From RGIG1918 sp964570895 (GTDB lineage Bacteria; Cyanobacteriota; Vampirovibrionia; Gastranaerophilales; Gastranaerophilaceae): a stretch of 64,000 bases of DNA. The notes under the pieces were generated by a model that did no database searches, was not told the DNA's origin, and saw only the letters and a list, made by a program, of their open reading frames with translations. Location: assembly GCA_964570895.1 (NCBI GenBank), contig CAZMZD010000001.1, forward strand, positions 62,001 to 126,000, in the 5' to 3' direction. The translations under genes were made by a program, and so were the position numbers. Positions 35,048 through 43,056 of this stretch are shown here, piece by piece; within the stretch, counting starts at the first letter, position 1, and every line of letters starts with the position of its first letter.

Positions 35048-37936
35048 CTACTCTGCCTTTTTAATGTTTGCCATTTTTGGGTCTAAAAGCCTTTTGCCAA
35101 CTTTTTCAAAATCTATTTGAAGCAAGGTTTTGTCTGAATATTCAATAATTTGCAAAATTGTTCCTGTGCCATATTTTTCGTGAAGCACTTTTTCGCCTTC
35201 AACAAAGCTCTCAACTTCTTGGTCGTCTTTTGAATCAGGCATTATAACAGGGATATTTTCAATAAAATCGTTTGCAAATTTCTGCGTGTTTTCATCAAGC
35301 GGTGCAGATAAATCGAACTCTTCTGAAAGTATTTCGTCTTCAATTTCTTCTTGATTTTCTGCTTCCGTTTCAATATTTGTTGTTTCTTGCGTGTCACTTA
35401 ACTCGCTATCAAAACTTTCCTCAAGCTCTTCAGCCTCGTTTTCGAAGTTTTCTTCTGCCGCCGTTTCTGTTTTCTCTTCAAAAACTTCTTCTTCTGTTTG
35501 CTCTTCTGATATTATCTCTTCCGAGGCGAACTCTTCTTCTTGCGGTTCATCTTCCAATAAAAAATCATCTAAATCATCAACAGAAAGCTCATCTTCCGTT
35601 GAATTTTCCTGTGCGCCCTCAAATTCTTCTTGTGCTTCTTCAGTTTCTTCAATTTCTTCTTTTTGTGCTTTGTAAGGATTTTCTTCAGAGTTCAAAATCG
35701 CGTCAAAGTCGCTAGCCACTTTATCTTCCTGAATTATTGGTTCAATTTCGTCTTCAATGTCGTCAAAATTTTCTTCATCTTGCACGTTTGCTTCTTCTTG
35801 CAAAACTTCTTCAGGCGCTTCTTCTTTGATGATTATATTTTCTTGAACACTAGCTTCTTCTGTGGTTTCACCCACAAGTTCTTCTTGTGCTAATTCTTCT
35901 TCAAATTCTTCTTCAGCTAAAAACTCGCCATTTTCATCTTGTGCTGTTTCAATAATTTCATCTGTTGAAACCTCTTCGCTTATGGCGTTTTCAGGTTCTT
36001 CTTGTTCGCTTATAAAGTTTTCAGCTTCCCCAAGAAGGTTAAATTCGTCTTCATCTTTATCAAACACTGCAGGTTCTGAGATTTGAGTTTGAATAACCTC
36101 TTCAATTTCTTGGTTTAAAACATCTTCGAAGTTTTGCTCAACCTCGTGTTCTGTTAAAGATACTTGTTTAATATTTGCAATTTCTTCTTCGATTGCATTT
36201 TTGTGCTCTTGAGCGCTTGCCACGGCTTGATTTTTAAGTAAATTTGCTTCGTCGATTGCATCAAGAAAATCGTCATTTACATCAAGCTCTGCAATTTCGG
36301 TTGCTTTTTCATGGTTTTTGTCAAGTTCGTTGAAAAGCTCAATTTCTTCTTTGGAAACAACTTCTTCAAGCTCATATTCATTTTCAGGGTATGAATCAGC
36401 AATGAACTTTCTGTCATTTTCAGCATTTCCAAGTTCAGGATTTTCTTCCGGCTCTTCTTGAGGGGCTAATTTTTTTTCATCTTCATTGTTGATTGAAATT
36501 TTTTCGTCAATCTTATCTAGAGTTTTTTTGATTGACGCGTCTTCTGCTTTAATTTCCACCGGAGTTGGTTTTTTGTATAGAAAATCATCAACCGCGCCTT
36601 CAATTTCTTTGATTTTGCGGTCTTTTAAATGTTCAATTTTTTGCTTAACTTTTTTGTTTTTTATAACATCGCCGTCAAATATTAAGTTTGACTTTTCTTC
36701 TTCGAGTTCAATTTGAACATCTTTTGGCGCGTCTTCATTCAAGTTCTTAACTAAAAACGCGAAGTTTTTAGTGTCTTCCCCAAGAAGCATGAAGGTATTT
36801 TGTTTGATTGAGCTAACAAGCGGTGCAAAATAGCCAAAATCCTTTTTAATATTCAAACCGTGCATGATAATTGAGTTGTATGAATATTCGCTTAGTGCCG
36901 GTAATTTAGTAAATGCGTTTGAAACACAAGGGATTGGCGAGAATGCTCTCTTTTTGGAATGCAAAAGTTCGCAAAGCTTGTTGCTGAAATTGTTTTCGTT
37001 AATTCTTAAGAATACATAAGCGTTATTTCTGATGTTGTGAAGCACGAATTCGCCATAGTCACTTTGCCATGAGGTAGGTAACTCTGAAAAATCAACTATG
37101 GTAACTTGGCTATCAAAACCGGCATAAATAGCCTTCATATCAGCTTTTGTGTTTGCAAAAATTTCTTCTTGTTGATAGTGAATTAATCTGTTCTTTAAAA
37201 CTAAAAGTTCTCTAATTGGCGTTGCTTTGTATTGTTTTGCAACAACTTTTAAGAACTGATTAAATGGAATAAATCTATCTTTTACGGTCTTGGAATAATG
37301 CCTGATTTCATTAAAAATATCGCCACAAACAACCTGCGTTTCAAGGCTTGCGCCATCAATGCCTCTGTCCCAAATGCTATCAAGCGTAAAATAGTTTAAG
37401 GGAAGCTTAAAATCTGTTTTAGCTTTAATTACTTCGGCGCCTTCAAGGTTGATTGAGCCTGTGTAGTCAAAAATAACCACCTTTTTTTCTGAGGATAATT
37501 TTTTACCTAATTCGCAAGCAACAAAATTATATTCTTTGATTTTGTCGCAGAAAACAATCGGCGAGTTGTTAAAAAAGTTTGTGTTAAATTCAAAAGGTCT
37601 GGAGTATTTAACATCTTGCCCAAACTGAACCGTTTGTTTTTTATCATTCACAAAATTAAGAATTTCCCTTTGATTTGCAAAAAGAATTTCTGCATGTTTG
37701 CTTGGAAGCATAAAGTTAAAATCTGAAATTACTCCTTTTTCATTGATTGAATGAGTGAGCTTAACTTTTGCAATGTTTTTTTCTTCATCAAATTTATCAT
37801 CAGAGATTTCAACAACTTGCCCAAGGTATCTTGTTAAGCCATCTTTGATGTACAAAAAATCCGCTAACGCAACATTTTCGTACTGCGGAGCGTATAAAAT
37901 TTTTATAAAATCATTTAAAGTCTGAACAATTTGCAT
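35048..37936 (-). CDS. HerA-like protein with eroded ATPase core, giant acidic region and Tudor-like C-terminus
   Basis: 962 residues. Residues about 15-115 look like a HAS barrel (LTRYLGQVVEISDDKF, NIAKVKL); about 115-410 follow the HerA/DUF87 order (VVIFDYTGSI as the strand after the P-loop; VTIVDFSELP; late YNSIIMHGLNIKKDFGYFAP) but no GxxxxGK[ST] is present where the P-loop should be. About 410-900 is overwhelmingly Glu/Asp-rich and probably disordered. Residues 912-962 (KVLHEKYGTGTILQI, IDFEKVGKRLL) match the Tudor-like domain that ends PcrA/UvrD. TATAAT and a short leader precede the ATG. It sits 52 bases downstream of the TOPRIM gene in the same direction. A DNA-associated, non-catalytic role is inferred. 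Confidence 0.6.
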   Translation of the reverse strand: MQIVQTLNDFIKILYAPQYENVALADFLYIKDGLTRYLGQVVEISDDKFDEEKNIAKVKLTHSINEKGVISDFNFMLPSKHAEILFANQREILNFVNDKKQTVQFGQDVKYSRPFEFNTNFFNNSPIVFCDKIKEYNFVACELGKKLSSEKKVVIFDYTGSINLEGAEVIKAKTDFKLPLNYFTLDSIWDRGIDGASLETQVVCGDIFNEIRHYSKTVKDRFIPFNQFLKVVAKQYKATPIRELLVLKNRLIHYQQEEIFANTKADMKAIYAGFDSQVTIVDFSELPTSWQSDYGEFVLHNIRNNAYVFLRINENNFSNKLCELLHSKKRAFSPIPCVSNAFTKLPALSEYSYNSIIMHGLNIKKDFGYFAPLVSSIKQNTFMLLGEDTKNFAFLVKNLNEDAPKDVQIELEEEKSNLIFDGDVIKNKKVKQKIEHLKDRKIKEIEGAVDDFLYKKPTPVEIKAEDASIKKTLDKIDEKISINNEDEKKLAPQEEPEENPELGNAENDRKFIADSYPENEYELEEVVSKEEIELFNELDKNHEKATEIAELDVNDDFLDAIDEANLLKNQAVASAQEHKNAIEEEIANIKQVSLTEHEVEQNFEDVLNQEIEEVIQTQISEPAVFDKDEDEFNLLGEAENFISEQEEPENAISEEVSTDEIIETAQDENGEFLAEEEFEEELAQEELVGETTEEASVQENIIIKEEAPEEVLQEEANVQDEENFDDIEDEIEPIIQEDKVASDFDAILNSEENPYKAQKEEIEETEEAQEEFEGAQENSTEDELSVDDLDDFLLEDEPQEEEFASEEIISEEQTEEEVFEEKTETAAEENFENEAEELEESFDSELSDTQETTNIETEAENQEEIEDEILSEEFDLSAPLDENTQKFANDFIENIPVIMPDSKDDQEVESFVEGEKVLHEKYGTGTILQIIEYSDKTLLQIDFEKVGKRLLDPKMANIKKAE

Positions 37937-37988
37937 ATCATCTCGACCGTAGCTTACTCTATTATATCAAAAACATGTTAAATGCAAA

Positions 37989-38960
37989 TTATAATCCGAT
38001 TTTATTTAATATATTGTTTTTGAATTTTGAAAAATCATAAGTTTTTTTTGTGGTTTCAAGATGTTTTTTGACGGCTTTAGCAAATTCTGACTTTTTAAAA
38101 TCTCCGAGCGCTTTTTCCCTAAAAATATCTTTTATTGCAAGTACGTAGCCACCTTCAAAATATTCTTCATCTATTTTTTCTTTAAGTTGATATTTATAAT
38201 TTTCATTTAATACATCAATAATTAAATCTTTTGGCAAAATATCTTCAAATTCGCCAAGTTCTATAAGGCAAATTTTGTCTTTTTCTTGAAGTTTGCTTTT
38301 AATTGAATTTTTCACTTCTTCTGCGTCAAAATCAAGCAAAATAATCACTTCTTTTTTAATTTCTTCTGAAACATTTATATATTTTTTGCCAACCTGATTT
38401 TTCCCGCCGGCTTGAAGAACATGTACCCCAAGGGCGCTAAAATCCACCCCTTGTAGTTTAGATAGCACAGGAAGCAAAATCTCTTCAGTTATCCCTTCGC
38501 ATAAAATAATTTTTTCTATCGGATATTTGCCTTTTGTTTTATTTCTTATCTCGGCGTAATTTAGCCCTCTATCCTTATTTTTAACAATTAGCTGCATAAC
38601 GTTTTTGGGTATATTTTCAAGGCTTTCAATTGCGCTTAGCGCCGAATTATAGTCAATTTTGTTGTTTAGATATTTAATTGAAATTTCGTCTTGCTCAAAT
38701 GCTGATAATTCATATTCTTTCAAAAAATTGTTTATAAAAAAGTCGTTTTCGCATTTTGGGAAGGAAAAGTTTATTATATCTTGAACGATTTTTATTTTAT
38801 CTTCATCTTTTAAATCGTGGTTTTCTCCTGCTTCAAATATGCAAAATTTATTAATGATATCTGAAAACACCCGTTCATACTTGTCTTTCGTTAATTTGAA
38901 ACGCGTGAGCCTATCAAGCGAAATTAATAAAAAATCTTTTGTTATTTTTTTGTATTTCAT
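37989..38960 (-). CDS. Stand-alone TOPRIM protein, OLD-like
   Basis: 323 residues. IILCEGITEEILLPVL (E155, E159, E160) followed by VIILLDFDAEEV (D210, D212) and LIELGEFEDILP form the acidic triad of an OLD-type TOPRIM nuclease/topoisomerase domain. In OLD proteins this domain is fused to an ABC-type ATPase, which is missing; instead there is about 145 residues of unrecognised helical sequence in front. Upstream of the eroded HerA-like gene on the same strand, and divergent from the papain-like gene. Possibly a nuclease whose partner is the HerA-like protein. Confidence 0.68.
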   Translation of the reverse strand: MKYKKITKDFLLISLDRLTRFKLTKDKYERVFSDIINKFCIFEAGENHDLKDEDKIKIVQDIINFSFPKCENDFFINNFLKEYELSAFEQDEISIKYLNNKIDYNSALSAIESLENIPKNVMQLIVKNKDRGLNYAEIRNKTKGKYPIEKIILCEGITEEILLPVLSKLQGVDFSALGVHVLQAGGKNQVGKKYINVSEEIKKEVIILLDFDAEEVKNSIKSKLQEKDKICLIELGEFEDILPKDLIIDVLNENYKYQLKEKIDEEYFEGGYVLAIKDIFREKALGDFKKSEFAKAVKKHLETTKKTYDFSKFKNNILNKIGL

Positions 38961-38968
38961 TTGTTTAA

Positions 38969-38997
38969 ATTTTAATTCTTGCTTGTTTTATTTGCAA
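38969..38997 (-). promoter_or_regulatory. TOPRIM gene promoter, leaderless type
   Basis: Minus strand: TTGCAA (38997-38992), 17 bases, TAAAAT (38974-38969), 8 bases, ATG at 38960. No Shine-Dalgarno. Confidence 0.5.
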
Positions 38998-39070
38998 ATT
39001 CTTTACAATCTGCCACTTTTAGCGCAATTTTTATTAATTTTTTGTTTTCTATATTATATAAGGTATAGCT

Positions 39071-40462
39071 ATGATTAATAATGTTGGATTAAATGCGCAA
39101 AATATAAATACTCAACCTGTTAAACCACAGGCAAATCAAGCTGTTCAAACTAACCCTATAACGCTTAACAGGGAGGCTCAAACAAATCTTCCAACCCAAT
39201 TTAATAATTATGTTCCACAAATTAGGACAAAATTAACACCGGACGAAGAAACAAAATTTATTCAAGTGGTTGAAGCGCTTGAAGCTTCTACAATTCAAGA
39301 TTTAAACCCTTCTCAAATGCAAATTTCGCAAGGGAAAAAGCTTCTCACACTCCTCGCGACCGGCAAACTTTTAAATTCTAAATCAAACGATAAATCTACA
39401 ATGCTTGATAATTTATACAAAATCATTACAGAGCCTAGGTTTGAAGGTATATCCGGCGCAAAAATTGCAAATCAAGTGGTGGATGCTGTTTATAATCCAA
39501 CTATTATTACCCAAAGATTTGGTGATATTCCAAATGATGTGCGCGAAGCGATTGTTAAAAATTCTCAAATTTACTATGCTCTTGGGACAGATTTATCCAC
39601 AATTGATGTAAATGTTAACGGCAGCGGCACTTGCCCTGCAGCAAGCCTTGAATTTATGATGGCAAATAAAATGCCGGCTGAATTTGCAAGATGGGCGGCC
39701 GGACTTTCATCTCCGAACATGAAAGTTCCTCATGAGCTTGACTATACGGCGCTTTCAAAAAACAAGCAAGAAGCAGATATGTTTATGAACTATTTTAAAA
39801 CAACTCCGCTTGCTGATAACAACGGGAAATATTCGCTCGAACTTAAACCTGATAAAAACGCAATTTTAAGAGCGTTAATTCAAGATAAATATTATGATGA
39901 AGGCGAAAGAACTTCGCTTGATGTTCTTATGCAATCAACAATTATGACACTTGGCACGGGCGAAGGCTATAACTCATTTAATGATATAAAAACAAGGCAA
40001 TATGAAGAAAACGGCGAAATAAAAAGCTTTGACGACCAAGGGCTTTGGGAAGACGAAAAAACATTTATAGAATCTGTTATAACAAACGAAGAAAAAACTT
40101 CTCTTGTTTACCAAGTGATTGATGAAAACGGAAACTTGGTTGGCAGAAAATGTGAACCTGAAAGAGTTAAAGGGCACATTCAAAACGCTTTAAATCTCGG
40201 GCAAGATATTGTAATAGGTTACACTGATGTTGTTCCGACCCCTGAATGCCCTCAAGGAAAATTATTTGGACATGAAATAACAATTGTTGGCATTCAAAAA
40301 GAAGCTGACGGAAAAGAATATTTTATCTGTAACGATACAGATGATGAAGAAAATAGGCTTGTTAAGTATGAAGTGAATGAATTTTTGCCAAAAATTCACC
40401 ATGCGACATATCCGGCAGAGCTTGTTGAAGGCGAAGTTGATTTATATTCCAGCCAAGCCTAG
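39071..40462 (+). CDS. Putative papain-like cysteine protease
   Basis: 463 residues, no signal peptide; the first 50 are Asn/Gln-rich. C188 in NVNGSGTCPAASLEFMM fits the papain nucleophile at the head of a helix; IQNALNLGQDIVIGY, then FGHEITIVGIQ (H401) and EYFICNDTDDEE (N421/D422) reproduce the Cys...His...Asn/Asp order and the final strands of the papain fold (compare GHAV...YWIVKNSW). The closest family cannot be named; similar folds occur in secreted effectors and in bacteriocin-processing C39 proteases. A short AAGG Shine-Dalgarno lies 7 bases before the ATG. Transcribed divergently from the TOPRIM gene. Confidence 0.65.
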   Translation: MINNVGLNAQNINTQPVKPQANQAVQTNPITLNREAQTNLPTQFNNYVPQIRTKLTPDEETKFIQVVEALEASTIQDLNPSQMQISQGKKLLTLLATGKLLNSKSNDKSTMLDNLYKIITEPRFEGISGAKIANQVVDAVYNPTIITQRFGDIPNDVREAIVKNSQIYYALGTDLSTIDVNVNGSGTCPAASLEFMMANKMPAEFARWAAGLSSPNMKVPHELDYTALSKNKQEADMFMNYFKTTPLADNNGKYSLELKPDKNAILRALIQDKYYDEGERTSLDVLMQSTIMTLGTGEGYNSFNDIKTRQYEENGEIKSFDDQGLWEDEKTFIESVITNEEKTSLVYQVIDENGNLVGRKCEPERVKGHIQNALNLGQDIVIGYTDVVPTPECPQGKLFGHEITIVGIQKEADGKEYFICNDTDDEENRLVKYEVNEFLPKIHHATYPAELVEGEVDLYSSQA

Positions 40463-40474
40463 TTTTCTTTTTGC

Positions 40475-40503
40475 GTGACTATTTCTGCAATTTTTGATAG
40501 AAT
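40475..40503 (+). promoter_or_regulatory. tatD promoter, leaderless type
   Basis: GTGACT (40475-40480), 17 bases, TAGAAT (40498-40503), 8 bases, ATG at 40512. Confidence 0.5.
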
Positions 40504-40511
40504 GTTTTATT

Positions 40512-41267
40512 ATGATGATAGACACTCACGCGCACTTGGATTTTTTTGAAAATCCTGAAGAAATAGTTGAAAGAGCAAAAGAAAAACAGGTTGATAAAAT
40601 AATTGTTGCAGGCGTTGGGCCTGATAAGTTTCATGATATTATTAATCTGATTGATAAATTTGATAATGTCTATGGCTCTCTTGGCGTTCATCCGGAGGAC
40701 ATCGATAAATTTTCTTCTGAAACCCTGAAAGAGATTGCAAGCCTTTCAACTCATCCAAAAATTCGCGCAATTGGCGAAATTGGGCTTGATTATTATTGGA
40801 ACAAAGAAAATAAAGAAGAACAAATAAACCTTTTTAAGGCGCAGCTTGAGCTTGCTGAAGCTCTGGAGCTCCCTGTTATGGTACACGATAGAGAGGCGCA
40901 CGGCGACACAATGAGCATATTGGATGCATACAACCTTAAAAATGTTATTTTGCATTGTTTTTCAGGTTCTGTCGAAATGGCGCTCCAATGCGTATTAAGG
41001 GGTTATTATCTTGGGATAGGTGGCGTTCTTACTTTTAAAAATGCTAAAACAATTAAAGAAGTTGTAAAAGAAATTCCGCTTTCAAATCTTGTGCTTGAAA
41101 CTGATTGTCCTTACCTTACGCCACACCCGTTTAGGGGTGAGCAAAATGAGCCTTCTTATATCCCTTTGATTGCTCGTGAAATTGCAAATATAAAAGATAT
41201 TTCAATGGACGAAGTCGCACAAGTCACAACCATAAACGCCTCAAAAGTTTTTAATTTGGAGATATGA
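40512..41267 (+). CDS. tatD: TatD-family metal-dependent DNase
   Basis: 251 residues; TIM-barrel hydrolase acting on DNA or D-aminoacyl-tRNA. The N-terminal metal motif MIDTHAHLD, the GEIGLDYYW glutamate, VMVHDREAH, VILHCFSGS and LVLETDCPYLTP are all present. The ATG at 40512 (or 40515) is chosen because the family starts immediately at the metal motif. The 84-residue gene starts one base after its stop. Confidence 0.93.
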   Translation: MMIDTHAHLDFFENPEEIVERAKEKQVDKIIVAGVGPDKFHDIINLIDKFDNVYGSLGVHPEDIDKFSSETLKEIASLSTHPKIRAIGEIGLDYYWNKENKEEQINLFKAQLELAEALELPVMVHDREAHGDTMSILDAYNLKNVILHCFSGSVEMALQCVLRGYYLGIGGVLTFKNAKTIKEVVKEIPLSNLVLETDCPYLTPHPFRGEQNEPSYIPLIAREIANIKDISMDEVAQVTTINASKVFNLEI

Positions 41268-41268
41268 T

Positions 41269-41523
41269 ATGACACAACAATTTGTTACGCAAAATTTTAA
41301 AACTAAAAATTCGATTTTGCTTTTTGGCAAATCTTGGGCAGCGCCTCTTGTTTTATATTTTGACAATCCACAAGAAAAATACAAAGAAATTCAAGATATT
41401 ATTAATTCTTCCGCGCAGCCAAGGCTTGTTGAATTAACTGCAAACGGGCCAATTAAAAAAGTGAGTATTTTATCAAGTCAAATTGCAGGCGTTGCGCTTC
41501 AAGAGGAGCAACATTTAGCTTAA
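41269..41523 (+). CDS. Small conserved-looking protein of unknown function
   Basis: 84 residues between tatD and tlyA, with GGAGAT before its ATG and the same direction and codon use as its neighbours, which argues that it is real. Predicted mixed alpha/beta (SILLFGKSWAAPLVLYFDN; helix KEIQDIINSS; strands RLVELT, KKVSILSSQIAGVALQ). I do not recognise it. Confidence 0.6.
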   Translation: MTQQFVTQNFKTKNSILLFGKSWAAPLVLYFDNPQEKYKEIQDIINSSAQPRLVELTANGPIKKVSILSSQIAGVALQEEQHLA

Positions 41524-41530
41524 GAAACTT

Positions 41531-42313
41531 ATGAAAAAACGTCTTGATTTAATACTTGTTGAACTCGGTTATTTTGAAACGAAGGCGAAAGCTTCCGCTA
41601 ACATTTTGGCCGGCAATGTCAAAATTGGAGGCGAGCCTGCGCGAAAAGCAGGCGAGCTTTACAAACCCGAAGTGTTTACGGGCGAGAACCCTTTGGCAAT
41701 TGAAGTTAAGACAATGCCCTTTGTTTCTCGCGGCGGTTTAAAACTTGACGCACTTATTAAACACTTTAATGTTGACTTGAAAAACAAGGTGGTAATCGAT
41801 ATCGGCGCTTCAACAGGCGGTTTTGTTGATTGTATGTTACAAGCAGGTGCAAAATATGTTTACGCAGTTGATGTTGGTTATAATCAGCTTGCTTGGAAAT
41901 TAGTTTCTGATACTCGAGTTAAAAATATTGAAAAAACAAACGCTAAAAACTGCTCTTTTGAAGACATTTTTGGCTGCAAAAAAGAAGAGTTTGATGGCGA
42001 ATTGCCTTCATTTATGTCGATGGATTTATCTTTTATTTCAATTGAAAAAGTGCTCGATAATGTGCTAAATTTTGTGTCAAATAATGCTGAATTTGGTTTT
42101 CTTATAAAACCGCAGTTTGAAGCCAAGAGAAACGAAGTTAAAAAAGGCGGTTTGATTGTTGATGAAGGTGTTAGGCAAAATATTGTGCAACATGTTAAAG
42201 AATACGCTGAAAGCCTTGGGCTTCAAACAATTGGGGTTATTGATTCTCCGATTTTGGGTTCAAAATCAGGAAATAAAGAGTTTTTGATTTATCTTAAGAG
42301 GCAATCAAATTAA
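41531..42313 (+). CDS. tlyA: TlyA-family rRNA methyltransferase
   Basis: 260 residues. An N-terminal S4 RNA-binding domain (MKKRLDLILVELGYFETKAKA, GNVKIGG) followed by an FtsJ-type Rossmann methyltransferase with SAM motif VIDIGASTGGFVDCML and the catalytic K...D...K pattern (FVSRGGLKLD, MDLSFIS, LIKPQFEA). Family members 2'-O-methylate ribosomal RNA. Third gene of the tatD unit. Its end overlaps that of the convergent recO by 20 bases. Confidence 0.9.
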   Translation: MKKRLDLILVELGYFETKAKASANILAGNVKIGGEPARKAGELYKPEVFTGENPLAIEVKTMPFVSRGGLKLDALIKHFNVDLKNKVVIDIGASTGGFVDCMLQAGAKYVYAVDVGYNQLAWKLVSDTRVKNIEKTNAKNCSFEDIFGCKKEEFDGELPSFMSMDLSFISIEKVLDNVLNFVSNNAEFGFLIKPQFEAKRNEVKKGGLIVDEGVRQNIVQHVKEYAESLGLQTIGVIDSPILGSKSGNKEFLIYLKRQSN

Positions 42314-43055
42314 AATCTGAAAATTTTTGAATTTTGCCTGAAATTTTTTCAGAATATTTTTTTATAAATTGGAAGCAAATGTTTACTGTGTTAAGGTCTG
42401 CAATACTGTCGTAGCGAGTGTTTTTGTCAATCGGTGTTTCTTTTTGTGCCATCAAAAAATCAATAAGTTTTTTTGGAATTTTTTGAACTCGTATGTTCTC
42501 TTTTGCACAATTTGCGCAGTAATTTTCTTTTTCTTCGAGTGAAAAATAAGAATATTCCTTAATTTCCGCTCCACAACATGAACATATTCCGAAATCTATT
42601 CCCCAGCCTAATTCTTCTAAAATGTGAAGTTGAAATTTGAGAGTTTGAAGGATAATTTCTTTTTTATCATTAGAATTTGCAATGTTTTCAAGGGTTTTAT
42701 AAAAAATATCATATATTTTTTCGGTGTCATCTGTTGAATCTGCACAAAAAATTGATATAAAATCTGCGCAATACAAGCCGTATGTGAGTTTGTCAAAATC
42801 TTCTCTTAACTTTGAAAATGTGTTTAGGCCTTGTGCTTGGGTGATTTTATCAAAAGTTCTGCCTTTGCTTAACATTAATTTGTTTGCGAACAAAACTTGA
42901 GCACGCGCCCCCAGCTTGCTTTTTGGCTTTTTTGCGCCACGCGCGATACACTTAATCAACCCAGATGATTTTGAATACATAAGCAAGATGTTGTCAAAAT
43001 CGTTGAGCGGATAGCTTTTTATATTTATAGCGTCTGTCGTATATTGCTTATCCAT
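42294..43055 (-). CDS. recO: DNA repair protein RecO
   Basis: 253 residues. N-terminal OB fold (TTDAINIKSYPLNDFDNILLMYSKSSGLIKCIARGAKK) and a C-terminal helical domain with a Cys4 zinc site (CSCCG...YCANCA). Loads RecA on SSB-coated DNA in the RecFOR pathway. Last gene of a minus-strand operon pilT, zinc-ribbon gene, recO (gaps of 4 and 1 bases). Confidence 0.9.
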   Translation of the reverse strand: MDKQYTTDAINIKSYPLNDFDNILLMYSKSSGLIKCIARGAKKPKSKLGARAQVLFANKLMLSKGRTFDKITQAQGLNTFSKLREDFDKLTYGLYCADFISIFCADSTDDTEKIYDIFYKTLENIANSNDKKEIILQTLKFQLHILEELGWGIDFGICSCCGAEIKEYSYFSLEEKENYCANCAKENIRVQKIPKKLIDFLMAQKETPIDKNTRYDSIADLNTVNICFQFIKKYSEKISGKIQKFSDFNLIAS

Positions 43056-43056
43056 T

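Noticed and set aside
35272..36716. Several long plus-strand reading frames rich in Ser, Leu or Phe
   Set aside because: They are the antisense of the Glu-rich region of the HerA-like gene (GAA/GAG read backwards), without ribosome sites.
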